This document shows, piece by piece, positions 1 to 15,100 of a DNA stretch of 64,000 nucleotides. The notes below the pieces were generated by a model. It saw only the letters and a program-made list of their open reading frames with translations. It was not told the DNA's origin and searched no databases. Each line of letters starts with the position of its first letter. The stretch's first letter is position 1. Origin of the DNA: Lytechinus variegatus (Eukaryota > Echinodermata > Echinoidea > Temnopleuroida > Toxopneustidae); the NCBI RefSeq assembly GCF_018143015.1, contig NC_054752.1:7055216-7119215 (forward strand). The letters are read 5' to 3'. The position numbers and the translations under genes are program-made.

Positions 1-40
1 ATTATTATAATTCTTACAAAGAAATCAATTTTTATCTCAC

Positions 41-124
41 CTGTGGTATTCCTTAACAGCTTCCTTCCATTCATATCAAAGATGTCTATGGTGTATTCAC
101 AGTAATCAATTCTGGGAGTCATCT
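41..124 (-). CDS. Last exon seen: short Cys-containing segment after the Thr/Pro run
   Basis: Open segment with a strong GTGAG donor at its low end. The reading includes RIDYCEYTIDIFDMNG and ends LLRNTTG, with an NTT glycosylation sequon. The acceptor after ACACAAG at 125-126 keeps phase 1-1 with its neighbours (84 bp), but it lacks a pyrimidine tract; an alternative AG at 112-113 would break phase. It may open the next folded domain beyond the window. No family recognised. Confidence 0.5.
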
Positions 125-3100
125 CTTGTGTATCGGAGACACTTTTCTTTGTCTTCCCCATTTCCATACTCTGATACCATTCAAATCATTACATTCTATT
201 CTGATATGAAATACAGTGTGTCCCAGAAAACACGAAACCGAGATTAAGCGATGATTTACCATAACTTAATCACAAATACAATAGACAAATGACCTACCAA
301 TGTAAAAGTTATAATCTCCTCTTTCATCTGATATTACTTAGATTATTCCTCATTCACGCATGAGTGAGCAAAAACAATTTGAAGAAAGAATACCAAAAGC
401 TCATTTGGCGGGGGTATCTGAATTTCAAAAAGAAAATCACATGCCTAAAAACTTCAATATCTGCTTGTTTATTTGATACCTTAATCACAAAAAATGGTCA
501 AGAAGTAAAAAGTTAAGTTCAATCAAAACAACGCTTGCATTTCCATAATTTCATGAAATAAACATGTTTTCACCGGTTTCCCACAGAAGCTATCGCATGG
601 TTAACAAAAAAATTAATGCATGGCTGATCGTCAACAAAACAGAGAGTCAAGTGAGTTTGAACGCTAGCCTGTAGAAGTAATTTCAGATGAAAGAGGAGAT
701 CCTTAGCTTTACAATGGTAAGTCATTTGTCTATTGTATTTGTGATTAAGATATGATAAATCATCAATAGATCTCGGTTTCGTTTTTTTTGTGGGACGCAC
801 TGTATACTGTATCAGAGTGAACACATACATGCAAAGGAAATAATTGGATGAAATACCTTCTCAATACGATACAAAGTGCTATTTACTAATTAAGGCAAGA
901 AACAATACACAATCATCCATATAACAAAGAAAGGTCATTACCTGTTAAAGTCACTGTAGTTGTAGGAACTGGAGATAAAAGACATGATAGTTATTTGCAT
1001 ATTGTATATGGTTGACAACATACATTTATTAAAAGATTTCAATCCTAAATTTGAATCTCCTGCATGCCAGATTCAGGTGGAACCTTTAGAGAACCCAAGA
1101 TTAAAAATAACTACCTAGTTCATCCAGGCTTTATAGTTCCTATGAAAACCTGTCTTTTTCAAGAGGGTTTTCAATAAATAAGGAACTTTTGTTATAATGT
1201 TATTGTTAGAGATAATGGGCAACCTTCATTTTCCTTTATTTCTGACTTAATTTTGCATGTTTTGCTTATCTTTTAATATTTCATTCTGATCACCTGCTAC
1301 AGTAAGTATATATAGTGTTCAGTTGAGTATATCCACATAGACATTGTGCAATATAAATGTACAATTCTCATAATTTACTAGTCAATGGGATAGTTACCCT
1401 CACAAAATCATTCATTTACATCATAACAACTTCAGTGGCCCATGTCATAATGGACTTACTATTGTAACTTTGTCATTTTGGCAACTACTATGGCAACAGG
1501 GCTCAGCAGCCAATCAAAATTAAGGTTGCCATCATGGTAGTTGCCATAATGACATAGCTCTTTATGAAACAGGCCCCAGGTCAAGGATCACAGAGTCATG
1601 TCATCTATTTCATGCAAAGGTCAAGAGGCATTGTGACTTGCATGTCAAAATCAAAAAATGCTCAAATCCTTTTATGACCAAAGTATAGCGTGTTTTACTT
1701 CATTTTTAAGCATTTCTTTTTAGATCACTGGCCCAACTCTTGACTAACTCAACTTCTTCTTGGCCCCTATTTTTCAGTTTTAATATTTGCTTTTATCATT
1801 TCAGATGCACATATCTTATATTGAACACTACATTGATTTATATTAATCTTGAAGCTTAATGTCCATTACTCAAATCATGGAATGGTATGAAACATCTATC
1901 ATGACCCCTATTACTAAATATGATTAACTCTTTGTCTGCCGTGCACAGAATCCCCTATTGCTGGATTAATTCTGTGGATACCAGAAATGGGTGCTCTGGT
2001 TTTTTCATGCGTAGTTTACATGGCCGTAACTTTTTTATGCTTTTCTTCTACAGAAAAAACGTTCTCCAATAAAGTTGTAGAGTATGAAATTAGCTTTCTA
2101 TTGAGGTATATTTAATAAATATTTACTCATGTTTAGAAGATATATCTCTGATCAATGGAAACCTTCAAGTTTCAATTGGCAAACTATAGTGTAGGCCTAC
2201 AGGCTATTCATTCCCAGATTTTTACAAAATATGAGAACAAGCTACTTATAATCCATTTGTTAAAGAATAATAGTACAGGCCCAATACTCTAAGCCTACAC
2301 TATTTCTTTTTCAATGGCAAGGCAGGAAGTGCAGCTTAGAGAGCTTAGCTTTTGTGATTGATAGCATCGTATAAATCAATGTAATCGGATTGTTGTGAGA
2401 TTTGTGCTGATTGGTGTACTTGGCAGACAAAGAGTTAATTATGAAAGGCAGTCTCACCTGTTGTGGTCCTGGGTGGTGTTGGGATAGTCGTAGTGCCTTC
2501 TGCATAAAACACAATTGATATATATGAATACATCATATGAATGTATAACATCTTGATTCGTACATAGTGTTTTATTTAACCTGTTCCACTTGATTTGAAT
2601 TACTATGCATCAACCACCCCATACCATTTCATTTCACGGAAACAGAAGACTATGCCGTTGCCAACAATAGGCGGGGCTTAGCGTGCATTCTGCCAATAGA
2701 GCTCTTGGCTCTTGACTTCGGGCGATGAATAATAATGTTAAAGACTGTCTTCGATGAATATTCATCTGTTCTTGTTGAATTACCAATGGTGTGCACTTTA
2801 TGATTTTGACATAAAAATCAATATTCATGAAAGAGCAGAGTTGTTTTCGCTCTAATGGGGGAAGGATGCAGAGGAGGGGGGGGTGGGGGTCACAGCATTG
2901 TATCAAGCACAAGAAGTACATGAATGTGCATGAGTTCAACAATATAATTAGTCTTATGATATAAAAAAATGATAAATATTTTTTTGGTAAGTCAAATTTA
3001 TTCAAAACTTTATTGAATAATTCTGAGTGTATGCCGCTGGGTATTCGTGAACAGGTGTAATGCAATTAAATAGACGAATTTAAAATGTAATAGGGGGTAG

Positions 3101-6100
3101 TAGCCAGGATGGCTTGCAGTTTGGATGTTACAGTTCTCTCAGAATAAAACAATCTTTTATTATGTTTCCAATTTCACGAAAATCCACAAAAAATTATAAT
3201 AAATTGATAAACACGGGTTTGATGATGATATTAAATAGATATCAATTTCAGACAATGTGTGGCGATAAGATGATGGATGATAAAACAAATGGAATGCCTC
3301 TGGCAGTCTCACCTGCATCACGCAATTCAATATATCAGCAGTGCTGACTTTGACAACTACTATAACTCGCACAAGATGTTCAGTGATACTTGGTTACTCT
3401 TATGTCCATGTTTTATGAACTAGACCAATAGTATACACTTACAGAGGTATATGTATGATGGTAATTCAACAAATACCCCCAATATGGCAAAAATTCATTG
3501 ACTTTACAAGACCTTGTTCATGTGACCTGAAACTCGCACAGAATGTTCAGTGATACTTGATTAACCTAATGTCCAAGTTTCATGAATTAGGTCCATATAT
3601 TCTCTATGTTATGATGACATTTCAAAAACTTTAAAATTAGGTTAAGATTTTGATGTTGATTTCCCCAACATGGTCTCAGTTCATTAACCCTAAATGACCT
3701 TTGACCTTGGTCATGTGACATGAAACTCAGGCAGGATGTTTAGTAATACTTGATGAACCTTATGGCCAAGTTTCATAAACTAGATCCATAGACTCTATAA
3801 GTTATGCTGTCATTTAAAAAACTTAACCTTTGGTTAAGATTTGGTGTTGATGCCGTCGCCGTCGTAAAAGCGGTGCCTATAGTCTCAATCAGCTATGCAG
3901 GTGAGACAAAAACAGCAATTAAATCACATTTAAAACAGAATTTGCTCCCATTATTCACTCTTTAACCCTCAAAATGAGTCTGTGACTTTCAAAATGCCAC
4001 CCCCAATTGATGCATGCCCCCTCATCCATAAATAAACAAATATTTCAGGGTATGGGTCACGGACGCACAAAATAATTTACATGTAGGTCTCATCAGGGGT
4101 TAACCCTAAATAGACTGGGCTATTTCGATGCCTAAGAAGACTGGGGGGGGCTGATTCAGCCCCCCCTTATGATCGATCGCGCGATCGCGACAAAAATTGA
4201 CACGCGCGTTACACATGGCATTATCTCCAAAATTGTAATATCAAATTCTGCAAAAAATCTCATTGCTCATTAATTATGCTAATTTATGCGTAATATCATA
4301 AGTTCGCTCTAATCAATAAAATAATGCCCCTAAAATGCTATTTTTTGTTACACATACTCTAAAATAGGCATCTGATCAAATTTATTTTATTGTTTTCTAA
4401 ATATCTTATGTATTTCTTTGTTTTTCGACTTTTAGTTTTTTATTGTTTTTTTCAATAGAAATTGTTGAGAACTTTATTTTGACCATAAAAAAATCAAATT
4501 AATTAATTTTAAGCAGTAAAAGGAAAAATAATGATACATTTATGAATTTTGGCTAAAAACACTATTTGCGTCGGATTTGTACACAAATTCATGTTTTTGA
4601 GTAATTTTGGGTCTGCATGCACTTACGAAATGTTGCGATATTTGGAACCGCGTACCCGGGATTCACAATTTTGGTCTCAAAAGTTGCGCGAGACTTGAAA
4701 GTAAAAATTCAGTGAGCGACGTGGTCAAAACATTTCGCGCCGCGGATTTATCGCAAAAAAGTCGAGGGGGGGCTGAATCAGCCCCCCAGTCTTTTTAGGG
4801 TTAAGCCAGTGGCTCCATACAAAATCAACATGTTACACCATAAAGATAGCAAGGATCCAACTGAAGTAAAATGGAGGTAATGATAGCTTAATTGTAGTCC
4901 CATCATGCAGCATCACAATATCAGATATCAAAATGAATGAAAGAGTAATTGAGACAACTAACCAGGTGCTGTCGATTGGGTGGTTGTTTCTGGAGCTGCC
5001 GTTGTAGTTGTTGGAACTGGAAAGAGTAGTAATGATAACATCAATATAATTACATGAGTTATCAAAATCAATTTCAGTGCAAGTTTATACACATGTCAAA
5101 GTGACTTCTTTTTTTGTGATTGTGAAGAAAAGAACATTTTTCCAAGTAAACAAGTTTATTTGTCGAGAAAACAAATTAGAAACTCGAAGGAATGAGTGTT
5201 GATAATGATAAAAGCAATAACAGCATATATACCTAGGGTATCCACTTAATAACGAAAAAATGTTCTCCCAGCAGGCCCTGCTAGTACAATTACAATTGCT
5301 TCAACTTAGCTACCTAAGCACTCAAGCATTTGAGGAACTTCTACCTACCAGGTACCCACTCACCTCACCTGGGTTGAGTGCAGCACAATATGTGTAAAGT
5401 TCTTGCTAAAGGAAAACACAAGATGGCTTGGAATTGGACCCACGTCCCATAGAGTCATGACCACTAGACCACAACACCCCTACATAAAGATGGCAAGGAT
5501 CCAACCAGAGTAAAAATTCAGGTAATGATTGCTGAATTGTAGTCCCATTATGCAGCATCACAATGTCAGATATCAAAATGAATGAACGAGTCATTGAGAC
5601 AACTTACCAGGTGTTGTCGACTGGGTGGTTGTTTCTGGAGCTGCCGTTGTAGTTGCTGGATAAAGTAGTAATGATAACATCGATATTATCATAAGAGTTA
5701 TTAAAATTAATTTCAGTGCAAATTCATATGCATTTCAAAGTGACTTATTCAACATCTGTAGTCATATGTAAATATTCAATTTGTTACAGCAGTCTGGTAC
5801 AAATAGAATAACAAAGTACTCATAATTGCTCAAAATATGAAACAAAATAACCATATTAATAATTTCTGCATGAAAAAATGCTCTTTCAAATATACTTAAG
5901 TTCTTTTGACCTTGTTTAACCCTCTAACTACAGGAAAGCTGGCTTCTAATACTACAGGGTTGACATATTCAGCAAGTCAATCTTTGAATATCTCCTGTAT
6001 GGGGTTCGATAAGGAGCAGATTTACATTCTCTATTATAATGATTTTGCATCAAACCTTTGATGTTAAATGTGATAACATGCATTATTTATTTCATCTACA

Positions 6101-9100
6101 TGTAATAACAATTTTGATAAAAGTTTGACTAATAATTAACTGTGACTATAAGTGCATTATGTTCATTTTTTTAAAAATCAATATCAATAAATCCCACCAG
6201 AAAGAATATTGTAATTAATTAAGGTCAGAGATAAAATAAACATCTTTCTCTATAACATGAATCTAAATGTGAGAGAACTTTAATGGAAGTTTACCACTGT
6301 ATGTGCATATGGATAGCAATATGAGTTACCTGTTTGTGTAGTTCTTGGTGGACGCGTAGTTTCTACATCTAAAAGTAAATATTGAGTAGAACATGATTTG
6401 TTACATATATGACATATTGAAAAGATATTCAAGCGCTTGAAAACAAATAAGGGAGAGAAAAGATTTTATTTTGTTCATATTATCAAAGCAAGGGAGAATT
6501 TGATATGATATTGTGTTTTAATGTCAGATTTTTATTTCATACATGTCTGGACCTGACAGGAAATGCATACAGCTTAGGCCTACATGAGGCAATTTTTTTT
6601 CTCAGCATTTCACCCCTTCATTCAAGAACAGAGTTTGAGTTCATGTCCCGTCTGCAAATTATTATAAAAGTGTCATAAGTTTGTTTTGTAACTTTACATG
6701 TCTTAACCTGTCACCTTGTATGAATTCAACTGAATAATATCTTTAAAAAAAATAATATCTTAAAAAAAGACGAGAGTTAATGTGAACCTACCTGCATCGC
6801 CAATTGCACCTGGTGTTGTTGTAACTGGAACAGTAGTTGTAGTCTCTGCTGTTAAAAACATTCAGAAAAAAATTATAAAATGCCCTCTCAACTCCATTCA
6901 ATCATAAAGACATGTTTGCATGTTATCAATTCACAGGAAACAAACTGCTTTCCTGCTGCATATCAACTGAAGTACATTTTTGGCAAGGAGACTGTATAAT
7001 TTGACCTATAGAGGGCGACATTTAAGCAAGCTGGCAAGCCAGCGCTATATAGCACTCAGAAAATGTCATATGTACATCGCAATAATTTTTTTTGTGCGAT
7101 TATTTTTTTAACAGTCGCAGATCAGTATTATGATGTTGCTTGAAATACATGTAGGGCCTAAATTTATTTCATTTGGTGTGTTTAGATCTGTTTCACACAT
7201 TGATGTTTGTATATCTTGCCTTAGTTTTCAAAAAGAAATCTTATCGAGTGCCCAGGTGTGTCGATTGATCCCATGCGCGTTAAATCGCAGTACCCCCCGT
7301 CTCTACCTGGCACTCGGCCCTCCATACCAGGCCAGCAGCGCCTCAAATCTGCCTTCCTTGTTGCAAAGAAAAAAGCTAAATGTCACAAGAGCTCATGATT
7401 GGATCAAAACAATGCTGAATTTGCGCGACTGTAAAGCTAGAATATGAGCAGAAAATACAATTTCGAAAGTGTGAGTATATTGGTCAATGATAGTTGCTGA
7501 TTCCAATGCAAAAAAATGCAGCTTAGACTTTTGAAAAGATAACTAATTGATTCAACTTTACCAGATGTTGTTGATGGTGTAGTTGTTTCTGGAGCTGCCG
7601 TTGTAGTTGGTGGAACTGTATCAAAATATTATCAAAGTATTCAAAATATGAGTAGATTTCAGTGCAAACTTATATGCATTTCGAAGTGACTTCTTTTTTT
7701 CATGATTGTGAAGAAAAGAGTGTTTTCTTAAGAAAACAAGTTTTTTTGGTAGAGGAAACAAATTAGTAAAAGTGAAAAATAAAGTGTCATATGGGAATCA
7801 TAAAATTGAATAAGGAAAGGGTTAACCCTAAAAGGACTGGGGGTCATGATGGCCCCCTATCAACGCTTAGTGCGATATTTCCAAAATGCAGAAAGATTGC
7901 GCTGCCAAATTTTACAACTTTTTTTTAAGTCTCGCACAACTTTTGAGAACAAATTTGGGACATATCGGTAGAGAATCGCGAAGTGACGTGACTTTTTACG
8001 AGACAAAGTAATGCCAAAAATGGCTCCTTTTTATACTTTGTTTACAAAGTCTGTGAAGATGAAATTCAAATAAAGGTGATTATTTTCATTTTATTTGGTC
8101 TGATTAAATAATCTAGGGTTTAATTTAGTTGTTAAATGGTCTGTAATAATTTTCATTGAAAAAAACCATGAAAATAAAAAGATGGATATAACAAAGATAA
8201 TACAAAAAATTGGCTTTTGCAATTTTCCTTTGTGGAAACCTTTAGAGTAGGTTAAAAGATGACATCTGCAAAAAAAGAAAATTTGACGTGAAATTGGGTG
8301 TTAAATATGCAAATAATGTTTTTCATGAATAAATTTGCATATTTCATTCATGTAATTATTTTCAGAAATTGTTTTATATAATAGCTTGAAGTTTATGTAG
8401 TAAAGAATATGGGTGCCACACTTTGGCGCGATCACGCGAACAGCGGCCGAGATCAGAAGGGGTCCATCATGCCCCCCCCCCCAGACCTCAATACATCTCA
8501 AATAGCCCAAGACAAATAAGATAAGGCAACAAGTAATAAGTCGCAGGAACAAAATATAAGTGGAGGAAACACGTTGAATATAAGGCAAATGATTAACTAG
8601 TAGGTGAATGAGTCACGGTAACAACTTTTAAATCGAGAGAAGTAGAGCGAACGAGTTAAAAGTCAAGGGAACAAGTTTATAAGTTGAGGGAAAAAGTTAT
8701 ACATGTAAGTCAAGCAAACAAGTAATAAGTCGAGGAAACAAGTTATGAGTCAAGTGAACTTGTAACAATTTCTTGAATTACTTGGCAGCGTGTTTTGGGT
8801 TTTTATCTTGTTGGACGATCCAGAACACAACTACACTACCTAGAAAATCAAGTAATGGTTTTAGGACAAGACAACCAATGGTTTGGAGTGGCCAAGCCCT
8901 GAAATTCTATAATATATTAAATTAATGTAATCCTGTCTGTGTCAGAATTAAATTGCCAACAATTTCCATTGAAAAAAAATAAAAGAAGTAAAAAAGAAAT
9001 TAATAAGAAATAAAAAGAAAAAATAAATACATAATTAATTGTGATATTAATCTTTTGAATCGACATTCTATCAAAATCATACAAAGCGTCTGTGAATAAA

Positions 9101-12100
9101 ACAGAAGCATTATTTGGAACTTATTTTGTCAGTTAGAGCAAAACTTTTTTATTTTACCCATAAATTAGCATAGTAATTAGAAAAGAAATTCAGTCTGAAA
9201 GTTTTATAGATTATGCCATGGGTAATGCGGTTGACCTCATAAGGGGGCTGAATCAGCCCCCCCCCCCAAAAAAAAAGAAACTGTCTTCTTGGGCATAAAA
9301 ATAGTCCAGACTCTTTAGTGAAATAAGATTAATTCCAAATGTCTATTTTGGTCAGCAGTGAGAATCTTTCCTTGCTTGACTGGGTTGTGACTATTACTAT
9401 CCTCTACTTACCAGTAGTAACAGTAGTGGTTTCCACGGTTTCTGTAAAGTAAAATTAAATGTTGATAAAACTGAATATATGAGGTGATGATGATGATGCA
9501 CAGCATTTGTAAAGCGCCATATATCTGTCAAAGACAATCAAAGGCGCATTGGAGGAGCCAGCCAATCTGGGTCGCCAAGAAGGGCACGCACACAGAACTG
9601 TGACTAGAACGTCTCTCCTCCCGATAACTGGTTGGGGAATACAGGTGGACCACTACACCCGGGTTTCCCCCTACTCTTATTCGAATAGTGCAGTGGGTTC
9701 TTAACGTGCAAAGGTGGTGATTCTCCTCTACACGGGGCCTCCATTTAACATCCTATCCGAGGGACAGAGTGTTTCCACTGTAACATAGCCTGCATCCATG
9801 AAACAGGGGAGAGACGTTTACACACAAAGCACTGGCTTCAGTCATCCGCCCGTGGTGGATTCGAACCCACGATCTATGGTTCGACGGGCAGACGCTTTAC
9901 CGACTGAGCTAACTTCGCTCTCGTGTTTGATATGGCAGCAATCAATGACTCATCCACTTCATTCTAATACAGAATACAGGTAACATGCAACCGCTGCTCT
10001 ATTCAGATGAAAGTCACATCATAAAACTTTTATTTTTTCAAAGTGAAAATTTTGTATAAAATCAAAGAAAATATGAAAATAAACAATCATCCTTCAAAAG
10101 TTATTTAGCATTCATATAGTAAAAGTAATTGGGTGCATAGAACCATAACATCATTATTTTGATATTTTTGTTCATTTGCATTTCTTTCTTTAATCCATGC
10201 AAAAAAAAGTACTTACTGCACTCATCACAGCATTGATGTGGGTAGTCAACGCCATCCTACATGTATGAAGAGAAGTTTCGAAAGTTGTAAAACATTTTTA
10301 ATAAACAATACAGAGTGGACGTGAACAAAAAAAAACAATTACGCCTCAAAAATACTGCCAAAGCACTTGCAGGAAATATGGTTAATTCATCACACACTAT
10401 TTCAAATATTAACATAATCGTGAAATAAAAACCTTTAAGTTCCAATTTACTTCATTAAAAAAATCTAAAAGCTTATTGATTTCAATATTGGGGTCCACCT
10501 TCAGGGTTATCTGTTCGTGATAAGATCGCATGGAATCGCAAGAGAGCCCAGAAATAAGATGTTTATTTTTCTGTCATGTGACATACTAGTGTACACTTTA
10601 ACATAGAAATCCCCTCATACAAAAGCATACGTGTAATGTGCATCAATAGAGCAATATTGTTTTAACTCTCTTGCTAATATGTTTAATTCCAAGTGCAGCG
10701 CAGGGTAGTTAATTTCGCCATGTATAGGACTACATAATTACACATTTCAATGTATTCTAGCAAACAAAACCAGTTAATACAGAAAAAATGTTCATTTAAT
10801 TATGGGCTATGAAATAAAAATGAAAGAATCAATCTTTAGTAAAGCTGATCATGAATTCTTGTGTAGATTGAAATGGTCAATACTAATTTTTACTGCACTG
10901 TGAGGTGGCAGAAGTGTTGAAAAATGGCTCAATTTTTTTAAATTAAACAGCGTAAAGAAATAAATATTAATCAAAATGTAAAAGAAATTCTTTTGGAACT
11001 GCATTTTTTTGCAGTAATGAATATATAATAAAAAAATCTTGCATGAATGATAGAGAGATTAAGTTTAATGTATCACATTGCATGAACAAAATAATAAACA
11101 AATTTAAGGAAAGCATGTTTGGGACAGAGGGATTTCGTGACAAACTTGTGCTATTTTTTGTCCGGATATTGCATGGTTGATGGCCAAGATTTGAGGGCAT
11201 CTCAGGAACCCTCCCCCCCCCCTCCTCCCCCCCCCCATATTTTTTCATGGAACTGAGAAGCTCAGGAAGGGTTTACAACCTTGAAAACAAAAATTGTGTT
11301 TTTTAGAGAGAGAACAAATGTGAAATACCTGACAGCCAGCTGTGCAGTCATATACTTCATTAACAAACACAAGAATGCCATCATCATTACATATCATAAC
11401 CATGCATGGAATGGCAAAATCCGTCTGAATTACAGTTCCAACCTGGAAAGAAATAAAAAACAAATAACAGTGAAGCATTTCTTTTTGTTACACACGTAAT
11501 GGGGGCAGAATCTGGGAGCGTTGTGGTCTAGTGGTTCCGACTCTCGCCTTTCAAGCAGAGGGTTGTGGGTTCGAATCCTGGCTGTGGCATGTTTTCCTTA
11601 AGCAAGAAATTTATCCACATTGTGTGCACCTGAATTGGTAGCCTAGCTTAGCTGGGCAATAATAGCAGGGCCCGCTGGGAGAACAGTTTTCGGAACTGAA
11701 ATGGCTACCCTGGGTAAATATACTGTTATTATTATCAATCTTTGCTTACAATGTATAGAAAAAAAGAAAAGAAATGGCATTTGCTTTCAATATCAGTATC
11801 ATAACTCAAACAGATTGCTAATCATTTCTTACTTCACATCATGATCTATTCCAATTTTCTGCTCAATAAAATCAGGACCTAATTCAATTATAGTTCAATT
11901 AAATCATCAAGAGCTAAAACCAATCAAATTCTCATAAAATTGATTGTTTCACTGAAATTATTTTGAAACCTGTTGTGGGAGACCCCAATTTACATTATCC
12001 TAAATACATAAAATAACTAGGAATGGACATAAATTGTTTGGTTCATTAAAAAATCTCTCTTAAAAATCTGAACAGCCATGAGCATCTATGCCCAGATGGG

Positions 12101-15100
12101 GAGGATACAAAAACGTTTCATGGGAAAAATTTCGCAATTTTATAACTCATACTGATTGGGTGCCCAATCATAATAAAATGTCTGTTTATGTATTTTTTCA
12201 CCAAGTAACATTGTTTCTCTGGCATAGAAAGGGTTGAAAATTGCAGGATATAATCTTTGACTATAGCTTTCTGATATACATGTAACATTATAAAAAGGGT
12301 TCTAGATATCCCAAAGTCAAACATTTATTTTTTGAAGAAAAGAAAATAGCAATGAAATTAGATTTGATGGCCAGAGGCAAAGCTATTATAAATCAATGGA
12401 CGCATCTCTTTTTTAAGCTACCTTTAATATTGACTGAATGAATGTATTATGCAGTCACTCTGAAAGTGCTGTTTAAATTCGCCAATACAACTCTATCATT
12501 TCCAAGGAGCATGCTGTGACATTCACAATAAATTACACTACAGCATGCAAAGAACAATATTGTAAACTTACCGGATACTTCTGACCAGCAAAAATACAAG
12601 CTAAATATGTTGATAAAAAAGAACAAGAAATGATATTAAGTTGGGAATACATAACCTATCATTTTAAAGGTCAGGTCCACCCCAGAAAAATGTTGATTTG
12701 AATAAATAGAGAAAAATCAAACTAGTAAAATGCTGAAAATATAACCAAAATTAGATGTAAAATAAGAAAGTCATGACATTTTAAAGTTTTGCCTATTTTT
12801 CACATAACAGCGATATGCGCAACTCAAATGAGGTAGTCGATGATGTCCCTCACTATTTATTTTGGTTTTATTGTTTGAATTATACAATATTTCATTATTT
12901 ATAGATTTGACAATAAGGGCCAACTTGACTGAATCATATAGTATTAAACAATGCTCATTCTACATGTTCAGGGAAAAATTAATCGTTGCTTCACTTGACA
13001 ATGAGGAGAAAAATAGAATATTCCCTATTTCATATAATAAAATACAAAAGGAATAGTGAGTGGATGACATCATTGCCTCATTTGCATACCCACCAAGATG
13101 TGCATATAAATGTTTTGTGAAATTAAGCAAAACTTTAAAATGTCATAACTTTCTCATTATACATCCCATTTTGATGAAATTTTCAGTTTTCTGCTTTTTG
13201 GATTTTTCTCTTTTTATTCAAATCAACTTTTTGTTGGGATGGACTTTACACAAATTTCCACAAAGACTTCTTTCACAATTATGGACACACTGTGGAAGTA
13301 TTTTGAAAGTCGGCCCAAAAAGGTGGCGGGGAGTAAACATCCATAAAACCAAAATCTAATGGTCATTTTTTCACATTTTAGAACATGTTTGCCATTCTGC
13401 AATCCCTGATTTAATTGGTCATTAACATGGGGGCCCTTTTCACACAAGTATTGCAGTCAACTTGTAAACCCTAAATATGAAACCAAAAATCCATAAAATT
13501 GACAATCACGTTTTACCACGTTTCCATGTACAATTACCTATGTAACCTGGGGTATTGCCATGGAGAGGCATTCGGCTCAATTAACTGATACTAATAATAA
13601 CAAAAATAACAACGATAATAACAAATAATAAAACATTTTAATGTCACAATGTATAGTGTTCAATAGCAGAAAGTTGGCTGTGAGATTGGGTTTGTACCAA
13701 ATAAGTAAATAGTTACTTGTAAGCATTCCAGGGGGTGTTTCATAAAAATTTGAGTATGACTTAGAGTCACAGTTAAATGCTTAGTTGTGTGCATTATAGA
13801 AGGCATGACCGCATTGGTCAGATCATGCCACAAGGACACATGCTATTGATTAATGAGATTGTTTTGCACATCGTGTATGTGACCGCATTTAAGTGCGACA
13901 CTAACAGGGTGTTGCAAAAAATATTTGCAATCAAAATTGCGAATATTCTGATGCAATTCTAAAATCAATAGATCAATTTCAGTTGCAGCAAATCATATTA
14001 GAGTCCTTGTTTCAAGAAGATGATAAGCAATCAATCACAAAATTTATAATTAAATACAAGAGATATGATTGATTCAGGCACCCAAAATAGACTTGCAATT
14101 GATCACAAGTTTCTGGCAATGCCCCATAAGTCATAAATCTTTGTGAAATACCCCCCCATGTGTTCATTGCACAAGTAATTTCAATCAAACGCTATTCTTA
14201 AAATCAATGCAGTGTATTAAGTAGCAAATCAAACACGCACATTTAGGACTTGCACTTGATTTTTGGAGTTAAACAACGCTCTCATAGGATTGCCATTGAA
14301 TAGGCATAGATGAATACTAAACCAATAACCCATCTGTTAAGGCCTGGTCCCACTGCACAAGATGAAGAGAGGATGCAAAACGGAAAAGAATCTTGCCATC
14401 AGTACTCTTTGCATACGTGTTTCATACATTCTACATATATATCCATCGAGCATCCGTCCACTGTGACTTCATTTTTTGCCCATTTTGTTTAGTGTCTGGA
14501 GCGGATGAAAACAGATGGAGCCACCACCGAATTTGCTTGTACGCTGTATCTGTTATGAATATGTTTTGTGTCCATCAGCCAGTGGGACCAGGCCTTTACA
14601 TCTCCACATCTCTAACTGAAATACTTACCCTTTTCTGTATATCCTTTAGGTGTCGTAACTAAAAAAAAAATGAATGAAAAAGATCAATAAAATTTCGCAA
14701 ACTATACTTTTTATTAGGTACAGATTATAAGTCTAAACTTTTCAATAGTGGGGATCCTCTCATTGACTTGTATGCAGTAACAATACAGTTTTGGAAACAG
14801 ATGGGTTCCTGTAGGCATTTGCTCTGTAAAAGCAAACTTTAATTTGAAATCTGAGAATATCTTATTTTTGGCAAAAAATACTGATCTATACTATATACAA
14901 TCTATGTACAATGTATGTGTTGTAAGTCTGAATGATCAAATCAAAAAGGTACATCGATGGTAGGGGTCCAAATACAGTTCTAAGAAAAGAAGATCTTTTA
15001 GAAAATCTCTAATATTACAGTATATGTTCTGTTGGGTATGTGCTATGATTAAAATGGTGCATGGTGGGTAAAGGACCATGGGCAGTTCAGTGGGGCATTT

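Noticed and set aside
2634..3065. 143-codon minus-strand frame
   Set aside because: Low-complexity composition, crosses a G-rich run at 2873-2892, and shows no domain or in-phase splice partner with the Thr exons.
9880..9932. tRNA gene
   Set aside because: Good A- and B-box-like sequence, but it continues into a SINE body with a TCA tail and lacks a proper cloverleaf. Called a SINE head.
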